Below, one piece after another: positions 53,143 to 61,290 of a stretch of DNA of 63,392 nucleotides. The notes under the pieces are model-generated. The model did not search any database. It saw nothing but the letters and a program-made list of their open reading frames with translations, and was not told where the DNA came from. The position numbers were made by a program, and so were the translations under genes. The stretch is from the NCBI GenBank assembly GCA_018268105.1, contig JAFDXG010000100.1:1-63392 (forward strand). Reading direction: 5' to 3'. Every line of letters begins with the position of its first letter. Position 1 is the first letter of the stretch. Origin of the DNA: Bacteroidota bacterium. Its GTDB lineage: Bacteria > Bacteroidota > Bacteroidia > Chitinophagales > Chitinophagaceae.

Positions 53143-54300
53143 TTAGCTGATGCTTTGGTTCTTTTTCCTTTTCTTAGATGCCTTCGGTATCTCAGGGCCA
53201 TCATCTTCAGCAGGTGTCTGCCTTTCCTTTTTACCGTCTTGTTTAGCTGACTGGCCTTCACCTTCAGACTGCTGTTCTTTTTTCGCCTGTCTGTTATCAA
53301 CCCTTTGCATACTGCTATCATATATGTTGATTGTCTTGAATTGAGGGTTAGCTTCGATGTATTGTTTTTGCTCCGCACCGTTGATCTGAAACGTGGCAGA
53401 TTGCAGGTTCCCTTTTTTAAGGGAATCCACCAGATTGGATTTGTATTCCTTGTTACCTAATTCCCTGATCGGATGCTTGGATAAAACCGCTTCCAAATCG
53501 TAGCCGTAGTTTTCATGATAGTGCTTCAGCTTGAAATTGCCGTTGTTATCACTTTGTTTAAAGTCCATCTGTACCCAGGCGTTGTACACCTGTCCTTCTT
53601 TATTGGTGAGGTCTTTATTCACTGACCTTCCTTCCATCAGGTTATAGCCTTCCTTCAGGGTAATGTTGTTGCCTTTGTTGATGTAGAAGGTTTGCTCCAT
53701 TGTTTCAGAGCTATTTTCCTTTTGCACTTTCACCTGATAGGAATTAAAGAAATACATATCGCTTTGCTTCGATTGGCTGAAATTCAATGTAGCGTTTACA
53801 GTATCGTTGCCATACTTCGTTTCATAGGCCAATTTAAACTCCGGGGTCCCTTCCTGAATTTTTTGCTTCAGGTCATTTTCCAACCCTTCACCGAACCCGG
53901 TGTACTTTACCTGGTCACGCAGGTATTCAAAATTTTTCTGATTCATAACTTCTGAATTTTGATTGTTACTTAATTGTTCTCTTTCTAATCTTTCGTAACG
54001 AACCGCTACCATCAGGGACACGTCAATGATGCCCTCCCTTTCAATCATTAGTTTGCTGTTCTCGGCAGCTTCCTGCATAGTCTTATATGCCGACCGTATT
54101 GCCAGAAAGTTGTAAAAGTCAATGTCGGTTGACATTTCGTAGCAGAACTCCCTAACATCGTATTCTGTGGGGAATGTGAATAGATCTTCTTTAGTTACTG
54201 GAGAAACATCATCGAGAAAGGCGACAAATTCCTCACCTTCCCAACGCTTTTTAGTCAGGTATTCAAGAATATCCTTGTAGTCGTCTTTCCTTATTTTCAT
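53143..54300 (-). CDS. DUF3945-like element protein, copy A
   Basis: 385 residues. An acidic N-terminal region (MKIRKDDYKDILEYLTKKRW...SPVTKEDLFTFPTEYDVREFCYEM) precedes the module shared with copy B: FEYLRDQVKYTGFGEGL, FYINKGNNITLKEGYNLMEGR, AWVQMDFKQSDNNGNFKLKHYHENYGYDLE and YIEANPQFKTINIYDSSMQRV. The C-terminus is very basic and acidic by turns and ends KASKKRKKNQSIS. It lies between traN and the lipoprotein gene, all on the minus strand. Function is unknown; position behind traN suggests a part in mating or DNA processing. Confidence 0.6.
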   Translation of the reverse strand: MKIRKDDYKDILEYLTKKRWEGEEFVAFLDDVSPVTKEDLFTFPTEYDVREFCYEMSTDIDFYNFLAIRSAYKTMQEAAENSKLMIEREGIIDVSLMVAVRYERLEREQLSNNQNSEVMNQKNFEYLRDQVKYTGFGEGLENDLKQKIQEGTPEFKLAYETKYGNDTVNATLNFSQSKQSDMYFFNSYQVKVQKENSSETMEQTFYINKGNNITLKEGYNLMEGRSVNKDLTNKEGQVYNAWVQMDFKQSDNNGNFKLKHYHENYGYDLEAVLSKHPIRELGNKEYKSNLVDSLKKGNLQSATFQINGAEQKQYIEANPQFKTINIYDSSMQRVDNRQAKKEQQSEGEGQSAKQDGKKERQTPAEDDGPEIPKASKKRKKNQSIS

Positions 54301-54366
54301 AACATATCTTTTAGCGAAAACGAATAATTGAAATAGAATGGAACAGTTTCAATGGAGCGTTCAGGT

Positions 54367-55209
54367 TTAATTAATCGGAGCTGCCTTTACAATTTTCTTG
54401 TTCTTTATATGCAGTTCCAGATGCCTGCCGCCGTTCTTCTCCATCATTTGAACTGCGAGGTACTTCTTATCAGGAATAGTAAATTTGGGTACAATAAAAA
54501 CGATGGTAGTATCTGACTGCCCGATTACTTTGGTCGTATTGTTATGTACAAGTACGGGTACTATTTCTATCTCCTGCGTAGCAGTTCTTTTACTTTTCTT
54601 TTGGTCACGGATGTAAAGCCTGAGCTGGTCAATATCATAGTTGATATTTGTTTCATTGGCAATATTGAAGCACATCAGCATAATGTCATCATGGATAAAC
54701 AGGCCGTTCAGTTTAAGACGAATGCCGAAAGTTTCATCCTTTATACCCCGTATCTTTTTCTTCGATTCAAAAGCCATTGAAGCGTAATTCTCCATTTGTT
54801 CCTGGTTGATACTTTCTGAAGGAATAGAGATGGTGTTTTGCTTTGTCAGACCCGCTAATGAAATATTGAGTATAGTAGGCTGTTCAGCGTAATCAACCAG
54901 AAAGGATGTGAGCTTTCCGTCAGCAGTAATGATGCTGATATTGGTTTGAGGAAAGCTATCTTTTGCGGCTTTTATCTGCAAGATATTTTCTACTCCCTTC
55001 GCTTTTTGAGCCAACACATCCCTGCTTCCTATATCTACACTGACAATAGAATAGGGAAAGATAATGTTGGTTGTTTTGGAGAAAGCAATTGCCAGATGAT
55101 ATGATTCAATTGCTTTTGTTTGCCAGGCTGTATTTGTTTGCGCCTGCGCTTTGAAAGTTGTAATAAGCAGGAAAATTCCCATTACCATTACTGCACTGAT
55201 CTTTTTCAT
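54367..55209 (-). CDS. traN: Conjugative transposon protein TraN
   Basis: 280 residues with signal peptide (MKKISAVMVMGIFLLITTFKAQAQ). The family pattern is present: the SYHLAIAFSKTTNIIFPYSIVSVDIGSRDVLAQKAKGVENILQIKAA opening and the C-terminal region with IDQLRLYIRDQKKSKRTATQEIEI (DUF4138). TraN is thought to be the VirB9-like outer-membrane-associated part of the transfer apparatus. It follows traM after 29 bases, in the standard order of CTnDOT-type transfer operons. Confidence 0.88.
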   Translation of the reverse strand: MKKISAVMVMGIFLLITTFKAQAQTNTAWQTKAIESYHLAIAFSKTTNIIFPYSIVSVDIGSRDVLAQKAKGVENILQIKAAKDSFPQTNISIITADGKLTSFLVDYAEQPTILNISLAGLTKQNTISIPSESINQEQMENYASMAFESKKKIRGIKDETFGIRLKLNGLFIHDDIMLMCFNIANETNINYDIDQLRLYIRDQKKSKRTATQEIEIVPVLVHNNTTKVIGQSDTTIVFIVPKFTIPDKKYLAVQMMEKNGGRHLELHIKNKKIVKAAPIN

Positions 55210-55238
55210 CTTTTGGAATTTTTAAGTGATTCAAATAT

Positions 55239-56549
55239 TTAATTGGATTGTTTTTGCTTTTCGTCACGTAAAAGCACTTGGTAGCCTGCTTTTACAGTTA
55301 CTTTAATCAGCTTGACTTTTTTGCTGAACAAAGTCTTTGCAGCTTCTATACCTGCGCTTGCAGCCTGCGCTCCCCACGAAGGGTCAAGTGAAGTCAAGCC
55401 GATGGTTTGCATAGACCGGTCTGCGGACTGCTTTGCAACATCCCTGGTAATTGCACCGGGAATGTAAATGCCATCCAGTCCGTCCATATCGTACACCGCT
55501 AATTCAACTGGAAACAATGAATTATTATACCGCACACTGGTAATCTTGATACTTAATCTTTCACCACGGAGCGAAGCGATACCATATATGAAGTTGTCTT
55601 TAGGAATACGAACCCCGTTAATGAATACATCATTTACCAATCGCAATTTGACAGTGGAACCATCAACGATAGTCTGCGTTTCGTGTATGACCGCTTTTAT
55701 GGCGTTCTGTGAATCTTCGATAGCTGTTGCACCAGTGAACGAATAGAAGCCATTTGTTGAACCACCCGCAGGCAGGTCGGTGTTGAGCAATGTGATGTTG
55801 TTTTCTTTTGTTTTTGACGATACTGCGAATACCTGCCCTTTGTTTGCCTGGGAGGTCTGCTTCAATTTTTCCTGTACACGTTCAGGATATTGCACATCAA
55901 GTATCTTATCCAGCATTCCATTCAGTTGCTTCATTTCGGGATCTTCGCCAGCAGGTTGATTCATCATGTTCATCATTTGCTCCAGCCTGTCCACGTCTGA
56001 CGAATTAACGGTTGCACTATTATTATTACCTCTGCCGGGAGTACGTTGATACATATCATAAGGATCATCTTCCATAGAAGCAGGTACAGGCTTGCTCATC
56101 TCCCTGTCAAGCTCTGCCAGCTTTCGATATATCTTGTCCGTATGGGGATCATTACCCCCACGTCTACCGTAAAGAGAAGTGTTCAGCCCTCTTTCATCGG
56201 CAGGTAGTTGAAATGTGTCTTCTTTCCCTGACAGGTATTCATCCGTATCTGCTAATCCAATGTTCTTGTAGTTGGGATCATTCTTAACCAGTTCAAGAAA
56301 TTTGATTGAATCCAGTTGCGCCTGATCGTAGTAACTCATTTTATCCATCGGCTTGTCATCTTTCAGGTTAGCGTCCGGCAGGTTAATGTTGAAGCCTTTT
56401 TTCACTGCTGCCTGCGCTTCAACTTTTTCAACTTTGCCACCGCCAAGCGCCCAGAATATCATGGTCATAAAAGGCAATGCGAGCATTGGCAATACCAGTA
56501 AGAACCTGCGCTGCCTAATCATTTTCGGAGTTTTCACTTGCTTTTCCAT
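55239..56549 (-). CDS. traM: Conjugative transposon protein TraM
   Basis: 436 residues. A short cytoplasmic N-terminus (MEKQVKTPKMIRQRRFLLVLP) and one membrane helix (MLALPFMTMIFWALGGG) precede a long Gln/Asn/Asp-rich linker with YGRRGGNDPHTDKIYRKLAELDREMSKP. A C-terminal beta domain (KAVIHETQTIVDGSTVKLRL...VFINGVRIPKDNFIYGIASLRGERLSIKITSV) is like VirB10 proteins. TraM should span the periplasm and join inner and outer membrane parts of the channel. It starts 2 bases after traL. Confidence 0.9.
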   Translation of the reverse strand: MEKQVKTPKMIRQRRFLLVLPMLALPFMTMIFWALGGGKVEKVEAQAAVKKGFNINLPDANLKDDKPMDKMSYYDQAQLDSIKFLELVKNDPNYKNIGLADTDEYLSGKEDTFQLPADERGLNTSLYGRRGGNDPHTDKIYRKLAELDREMSKPVPASMEDDPYDMYQRTPGRGNNNSATVNSSDVDRLEQMMNMMNQPAGEDPEMKQLNGMLDKILDVQYPERVQEKLKQTSQANKGQVFAVSSKTKENNITLLNTDLPAGGSTNGFYSFTGATAIEDSQNAIKAVIHETQTIVDGSTVKLRLVNDVFINGVRIPKDNFIYGIASLRGERLSIKITSVRYNNSLFPVELAVYDMDGLDGIYIPGAITRDVAKQSADRSMQTIGLTSLDPSWGAQAASAGIEAAKTLFSKKVKLIKVTVKAGYQVLLRDEKQKQSN

Positions 56550-56551
56550 TT

Positions 56552-57034
56552 CTATTTTTGTTTTAATTGTTGATAATAATTTTCAATAAACCTCACACTA
56601 TCCATCAGTCCCGGACGATGGTTATTGATGCTGTCGTACAGGGCTTTTCCAGAAGGACTTCGCGCCAGGCTATCCATATACACCCTGAACTTTTTGATGC
56701 GGCTGTATTCTGCCTCCGATACCTCGGCAGCGTCTGTTTTTGTTTCTCCTGTTTCAGTAGCGTGCTTCGGTTTTTTAATCGGCGTTATAGTGATTGAATT
56801 GCCTTTCTTGCCCGTAAAAGCGTTCACCGCCAGATAAACACTGTATGAACTGGTGAACATCACAAAGAGCGCAAGCAGCACGAGCCATGTACGACGTGAG
56901 AATTTCTCCGTACGCTTCATCATCCAGCTTGCCCAGCCACCCTGCAAACGCTTATAGCCTGCCTCCATGCCTTTGCTAATCGCATTGGGCTTAGCTTCGG
57001 TATTGCCTTCTCTTCTTTTAGGAAATAGTTTCAT
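56552..57034 (-). CDS. traL: Conjugative transposon protein, TraL position
   Basis: 160 residues with one membrane helix (TWLVLLALFVMFTSSYSVYLAV) after a basic N-terminus (KGMEAGYKRLQGGWASWMMKRTEKFSRR), then a polar tail with KTDAAEVSEAEYSRIKKFRVYMDSL. The sequence is less distinctive than its neighbours. The call to TraL (DUF3989-like) rests on size, the helix pattern and the place between traK and traM. Spacing is 11 bases from traK and 2 from traM. Confidence 0.7.
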   Translation of the reverse strand: MKLFPKRREGNTEAKPNAISKGMEAGYKRLQGGWASWMMKRTEKFSRRTWLVLLALFVMFTSSYSVYLAVNAFTGKKGNSITITPIKKPKHATETGETKTDAAEVSEAEYSRIKKFRVYMDSLARSPSGKALYDSINNHRPGLMDSVRFIENYYQQLKQK

Positions 57035-57045
57035 GATCTTTATTT

Positions 57046-57669
57046 TTATTGGCGCCTGCTTACTGTTTTTAAATCCCTGTTGTCAATCGTACTCCATCGT
57101 TCAATGAGAAAGCCATGCGGGTTATTGTCACTCCGTGATACATTTCGCAACGCTCCATCGGTTACCAGGCTGCGGGTTGTAATGCTGGTAGGGCGTACAA
57201 TGCTTTGTGTAGCGTAGCACCGGAATTTGTAGGGATACTCGTTTATATCTACCGCAACACTATCCACCACAATAGTCTGATTGACGTTGCCGGAAATAAG
57301 CCCGGCGTAATAGCCATTTTCTTTCAGATCATCGTAAGCACGTTTCGCACTTCCATCGGCCAGGTATAATGCTTTAGTGATATTTGCGGTAATGGCTTTG
57401 TCGTCAGGGTCAAGTGTGAAGAACAGCTTGTGAAATGTTTTTACGTGATCCTTTGCCTCAACAGGTATGTTATCTTTTCGCTCCGAAGCGTAGGCTTCCA
57501 GTGCCTTGCCGTTAGCGAGAATGTATATTTTGCTTTGCATCTGCGATACCAGACTGAAACTTTTGTACAATGCAAAACAGCAGATCAATACACAGCCGAT
57601 GATCACCACCAGGGTAAAGCTCCTGACGTGCCGGAATGCTGTATCAATATTTTTCATCTTTTTGAACAT
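57046..57669 (-). CDS. traK: Conjugative transposon protein TraK
   Basis: 207 residues with an N-terminal membrane helix (RSFTLVVIIGCVLICCFALYKSF) and the TraK pattern: IYILANGKALEAYASERKDNIPVEAKDHVKTFHKLFFTLDPDDK, ALYLADGSAKRAYDDLKENGYY and YPYKFRCYATQSIVRPTSITTRSLVTDG. It is the VirB8-like inner-membrane component of the transfer channel. It follows traJ by 18 bases. Confidence 0.92.
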   Translation of the reverse strand: MFKKMKNIDTAFRHVRSFTLVVIIGCVLICCFALYKSFSLVSQMQSKIYILANGKALEAYASERKDNIPVEAKDHVKTFHKLFFTLDPDDKAITANITKALYLADGSAKRAYDDLKENGYYAGLISGNVNQTIVVDSVAVDINEYPYKFRCYATQSIVRPTSITTRSLVTDGALRNVSRSDNNPHGFLIERWSTIDNRDLKTVSRRQ

Positions 57670-57687
57670 ATATCCTCCTTTAGATTA

Positions 57688-58899
57688 TTATGAATTGCCT
57701 TTTAGTTTATCGTTCATGTAACCAGAGTTTCCGCTACTGCTATCGCCGAAATAGGGATTAGATGAACCACTGCTTGCCATACCTTGCGACATGCGGTTTG
57801 CTGCACTGCCCATAGCATCCACAGCCATGCCTGCACCCGCAGATGCAGTGTTCACTACGGTTCTGGAAGAACTGCCGAATAAGCTGGTGACCTTATGACC
57901 TAATGCGCCACCGCCACCAGCGTGAACGATATAATTAGCCACGGAGGGAACGGTAAAGTATCCGATGATGCCAATAATCATGAAGACCAGGTAGGCCATA
58001 TCCGTTCTGCTGAAGAATGTATCGCCGTAGTCTTGCACCTGCGATATATCCAGCTCCAGCATCTTTTCCTGTATTTTACCGATAATGCTGCCGAAGATGT
58101 TTGCCACGGGCAACCATAAAAAGATGTTGATGTATCTTGCTATCCAAACCGTAAGCGTATGCTGAAAACCGTCGAATACTGCAATCCCGAACACCAGAGG
58201 CCCTAAGATGGCCAGTACGATTAGCTGAAACGTTCGTAGCGTATCTATACACAGAGATGCCGCTTCAAAGAGTACCCTTAACACTTCGCTCATCCATTCT
58301 TTTACAGAGTTGCGGAAATTGTAAGAGGCTTTAGACATGGCAAACTTGATGTCATTGCCAATGCCCTCGAAAAAGCCTTCCTCTGAAGGGTCTTCGTTAT
58401 CATGCGTGTACTTATACCATTTATCCCTGTCGCCGCTGCCACTTTCGCCCACATACATTTGCCATACATCTGTTTTCTTGATGGCTTCTTCTTTTTTCTG
58501 CAAGAGAACTGCAATAGCCTTATCGGAACCTTCCACCATAGCAGCGGTTGCAGTTACCGTAGGCTTCATCACACCGTTAATCACACCAAGAACGACGGTT
58601 GGAAAAAATAACACGCAGAAGCCAATCACGAAGGGACGAAAGAGCGGATAGAAGTCAATAGGCTCTGCTCTTGACAGGTGTCCCCATACACGGGAGGCGA
58701 TATACCACATAGCTGCAAAGCCTGCTAATCCTTGTCCTACGCCGATTAACTGGCTGCACAGAGGCATCATCTCATCATACAGTTGCTCCAGTACACCATG
58801 CAAGCCTTTCATTTCATCGGCTATTCCCTGCGCATGGCTTATAAAAGGCAATATCAAACCCACTGCCGCCAGCCAGACGGCCTTTCTACACTTTGCCAT
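57688..58899 (-). CDS. traJ: Conjugative transposon protein TraJ
   Basis: 403 residues with a signal-like N-terminus (MAKCRKAVWLAAVGLILPFISHAQ) and six or so membrane helices. Typical TraJ segments are WYIASRVWGHLSRAEPIDFYPLFRPFVIGFCVLFFP, LLFEAASLCIDTLRTFQLIVLAILGPLVFGIAVFDGFQHTLTVWIARYINIFLWLPVANIFGSIIGKIQ and MIIGIIGYFTVPSVANYIVHAGG. It is the VirB6-like polytopic part of the channel. The C-terminal tail is Ser/Gly/Asn-rich. Confidence 0.92.
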   Translation of the reverse strand: MAKCRKAVWLAAVGLILPFISHAQGIADEMKGLHGVLEQLYDEMMPLCSQLIGVGQGLAGFAAMWYIASRVWGHLSRAEPIDFYPLFRPFVIGFCVLFFPTVVLGVINGVMKPTVTATAAMVEGSDKAIAVLLQKKEEAIKKTDVWQMYVGESGSGDRDKWYKYTHDNEDPSEEGFFEGIGNDIKFAMSKASYNFRNSVKEWMSEVLRVLFEAASLCIDTLRTFQLIVLAILGPLVFGIAVFDGFQHTLTVWIARYINIFLWLPVANIFGSIIGKIQEKMLELDISQVQDYGDTFFSRTDMAYLVFMIIGIIGYFTVPSVANYIVHAGGGGALGHKVTSLFGSSSRTVVNTASAGAGMAVDAMGSAANRMSQGMASSGSSNPYFGDSSSGNSGYMNDKLKGNS

Positions 58900-58909
58900 A
58901 TTTATCTGT

Positions 58910-59548
58910 TTAATTGTTTAACCCATAGATTTTTCGGATGGTCTGTGCGTCGTTGCGCTCCTTCGCCCTTTGCACTGCCAGTATTGTAGTATTGTTATTA
59001 AAATGCCGTAGGAACATCAGTTTATCCTGCATGTCTGCATATATCCGGTCAATGGCCTGCAAGCGTTCATTATCGCTCATACGAGCTTTGCCTGCCGTGA
59101 TTACCGTAAGCAACTCATCGAGGTTGCGCAGACTTTCTTTAAACAGATTATCATATACACGACCCAAATAAGCCAGCTCATCTGCATTGAAATTGTTGTC
59201 CTGCCGGAAGCGTTCATAAGCCTTACGGTATTCTTTAACCAGAATGATCTGGTAATTGGTAATGTCTGCCACACGCCGGTAATTGCGTACAGCCGGACTT
59301 ACTTCCATCAAGCCATCAAGAAAAGCCTTATGCAAGCTGAAGTTGCCTTCTGAAATATTCTTGATGGTGTTATATCCTCCGCTAAGGATTTCGTAGCCTT
59401 TCTTCATGTCGCTGAGGATTTGCTTGAATTGCGCCAGCTTCTCAATATTGAGTATGAGCTGCGCTATCTCATCTGCCTGCGCAGATGCACGAAAGGCAGG
59501 CAATATGCCCAGGAAGGATAGCGATATCATTATGATCAGCTTTTTCAT
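58910..59548 (-). CDS. TraI-like conjugal transfer protein, third of three tandem copies
   Basis: 212 residues with a signal peptide (MKKLIIMISLSFLGILPAFRASAQ). The helical mature protein includes FKQILSDMKKGYEILSGGYNTIKNISEGNFSLHKAFLDGLMEVSPAVRNYRRVADI and NNTTILAVQRAKERNDAQTIRKIYGL. The last motif, A-x-x-R-A-K-E-x-x-x-x-x-x-x-x-Y-G, recurs in the two genes upstream, so the three are paralogues. The place before traJ fits TraI (DUF4141, VirB5-like) of CTnDOT-type systems. Confidence 0.75.
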   Translation of the reverse strand: MKKLIIMISLSFLGILPAFRASAQADEIAQLILNIEKLAQFKQILSDMKKGYEILSGGYNTIKNISEGNFSLHKAFLDGLMEVSPAVRNYRRVADITNYQIILVKEYRKAYERFRQDNNFNADELAYLGRVYDNLFKESLRNLDELLTVITAGKARMSDNERLQAIDRIYADMQDKLMFLRHFNNNTTILAVQRAKERNDAQTIRKIYGLNN

Positions 59549-59550
59549 AG

Positions 59551-60201
59551 TTACTCGTTTTTAATGCCCTGTAATACACGGCTGGTTTGTACATCTGTTT
59601 TTTCTTTGATCCTGGATGCCGCAAGCGATTTTGCATCGTTGGAAAAACTTTGCGAGAAAGTGTATTTGTCCTGCATGTCCAGATACAACTTATCAATCCT
59701 TGCTATGCGCTCATCGTCCTTCATTTCCAGTTTGCTATCTGTTGTAATCGTAATCAGCTCGTCCAGACTTTTATCACAATCGTCCAGCAACCGACCAAAG
59801 ACCCTTCTGATGTAGGCCAGCTCATCATTGCTAAATGCATCGCTGCTGTTAAGCCTGCCGTAAGTGCGGTTGTAGTTTTGTACAATTTTTATCTGTAAGG
59901 CGATTATATCGGCAACCTTTGCGTACCGCCTGATCTCCGGGTTGACGGACTTCAAGGAATTGAGGTAATCTGTGTGCAGGTTAAATTCTCCTCTGGTGAA
60001 GCCGCCGATAGTGTTCAACCCTTCTTTGGCTATGTTGTAGCCCTTTTTAGCATAGCCGATATATACCTGAAGAGCTGCAATCTGCTGAAGCAGGTATTTC
60101 TTTTGTGTCTTCTTTTGCTGAAACCATTCTGCAAAAGTTTGTGCTTGCAGGTTACTCCCTGCCGACACAACCAGCAATAGAAACAAGAGTATCTTTTTCA
60201 T
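59551..60201 (-). CDS. TraI-like conjugal transfer protein, second of three tandem copies
   Basis: About 216 residues from ATG 60201 (MKKILLFLLLVVSAGSNLQAQ, a signal peptide); the 8 in-frame residues before it overlap the previous gene. LQVYIGYAKKGYNIAKEGLNTIGGFTRGEFNLHTDYLNSLKSVNPEIRRYAKVADI matches the third copy closely. LYLDMQDKYTFSQSFSNDAKSLAASRIKEKTD is also shared. It starts 10 bases after the first copy's stop and is followed by the third copy after 2 bases. All are exported, probably to the periplasm or cell surface. Confidence 0.75.
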   Translation of the reverse strand: MKKILLFLLLVVSAGSNLQAQTFAEWFQQKKTQKKYLLQQIAALQVYIGYAKKGYNIAKEGLNTIGGFTRGEFNLHTDYLNSLKSVNPEIRRYAKVADIIALQIKIVQNYNRTYGRLNSSDAFSNDELAYIRRVFGRLLDDCDKSLDELITITTDSKLEMKDDERIARIDKLYLDMQDKYTFSQSFSNDAKSLAASRIKEKTDVQTSRVLQGIKNE

Positions 60202-60211
60202 ACGTTCTGAT

Positions 60212-60886
60212 TTAAGGAAGTCCATATAATTTTTTTACTGCCTGCACTTCGGTTTCGGTTTTAGCACGCTGAAGGCTTAGTAAAGTATTCTGCCTGTTGA
60301 ACTGCACCAGATCCGAATAATTGACATCTACCTGGTCGGCTGCGTTGTTAATCAGCTCCAGCCTTTTGGCATCGCTCATTTTTGTAGTGAAGGATTTTAT
60401 GATGAGGCTGATCTGGTCAATGTTCTTCAGGCTTTCGTCAAGAATGCCTGAATACACTTTTTCCATGTAAAAAATTTCCTCTACAGTAAAATGACTGTCC
60501 TGCCGGATCAGCGACCATGAGCGTTTGTATTCATCTACAAGGCGTAATTGTTTCTTTGTAATATCCCGGATGCGCTGGTAGTAGGATATAATGGATTTAA
60601 CTTTAGCCAGTTCCTCATAGTATTTCCGGTATTGCTCTTTTTGCTTTTCCGTCCAGTCCGAAATCTCATCCAGTTTTAATTTGGATAAAGTATTCTCTAA
60701 GGTTTTCTGAGCGTTTTGCAGCCATATCGTTTTATTCTGCAATCGCTGAATTTGCAGGTCAATTGCCTTGATCACTTTTTTGACGGCAGCTTTTACTACA
60801 ACCCAAACCACTGCGTGGCTTTGTTGCGTGGGTGCTACCACCAGTAACATGGTAGCTAACATTGTGATGAACCATATCTTTTTCAT
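60212..60886 (-). CDS. TraI-like conjugal transfer protein, first of three tandem copies
   Basis: 224 residues with a signal peptide (MKKIWFITMLATMLLVVAPTQQSHA). It shares with the other two copies a helix-rich layout, IRDITKKQLRLVDEYKRSWSLIRQDSHFTVEEIFYMEKVYSGILDESLKNIDQ and the terminal LLSLQRAKTETEVQAVKKLYG. It is the most divergent of the three: the conserved KKGYxI...GNFSLH motif is replaced by KTIWLQNAQKTLENTLSKLKLDE. That may mean a different partner or position in a pilus-like structure. Confidence 0.7.
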   Translation of the reverse strand: MKKIWFITMLATMLLVVAPTQQSHAVVWVVVKAAVKKVIKAIDLQIQRLQNKTIWLQNAQKTLENTLSKLKLDEISDWTEKQKEQYRKYYEELAKVKSIISYYQRIRDITKKQLRLVDEYKRSWSLIRQDSHFTVEEIFYMEKVYSGILDESLKNIDQISLIIKSFTTKMSDAKRLELINNAADQVDVNYSDLVQFNRQNTLLSLQRAKTETEVQAVKKLYGLP

Positions 60887-60889
60887 GCC

Positions 60890-61279
60890 TTATAGATTTT
60901 TAATAAATAATTCAATCGTTGTCTTTCCCTGCTCCGTCAGTGCTTCGAGGTACAGTGATTTTGAAACTGTCTCGAAAACGCAATACCGATCTCCGCCTAT
61001 TTCAATGAGGTGGCCGTTGGAATGCCAACCATAGGTAGCCAACCATGTTTCTTCAGATTCAGGAGTGTTACTTACATATTCTGTTCGAGTAACCTGGTAG
61101 AAGCTGCCACAGGGCTTTATGGTAAGGGTGGCATCTACTCCTGCAATCTTTTCATTTTGCGGCGGCTGTCTTACATATATGCCTTCCATCATAGAGAGCG
61201 TAGCATGGTGCTGCCTCCCGAAGTGAAGTATCATTTTAACGGCTACGTGTAGGTCATATATCAGTTTATTCAGTTTCAT
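60890..61279 (-). CDS. Small transfer-region protein of unknown function
   Basis: 129 residues, no signal peptide or membrane helix. It begins MKLNKLIYDLHVAVKMILHF and has a mixed alpha/beta look, with IYVRQPPQNEKIAGVDATLTIKPCGSFYQVTR and LATYGWHSNGHLIEIGGDRYCVFETVSKSLYLEAL. I do not recognise a family. It lies between traG and the first TraI-like gene, with gaps of 11 and 3 bases, so it is certainly part of the transfer operon. Confidence 0.65.
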   Translation of the reverse strand: MKLNKLIYDLHVAVKMILHFGRQHHATLSMMEGIYVRQPPQNEKIAGVDATLTIKPCGSFYQVTRTEYVSNTPESEETWLATYGWHSNGHLIEIGGDRYCVFETVSKSLYLEALTEQGKTTIELFIKNL

Positions 61280-61290
61280 TGAGTAGATGT

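Noticed and set aside
53136..53378. Basic 80-residue minus-strand frame at the end of DUF3945-like copy A
   Set aside because: It is a shadow of the Lys/Glu-rich C-terminal coding region of that gene in another frame.
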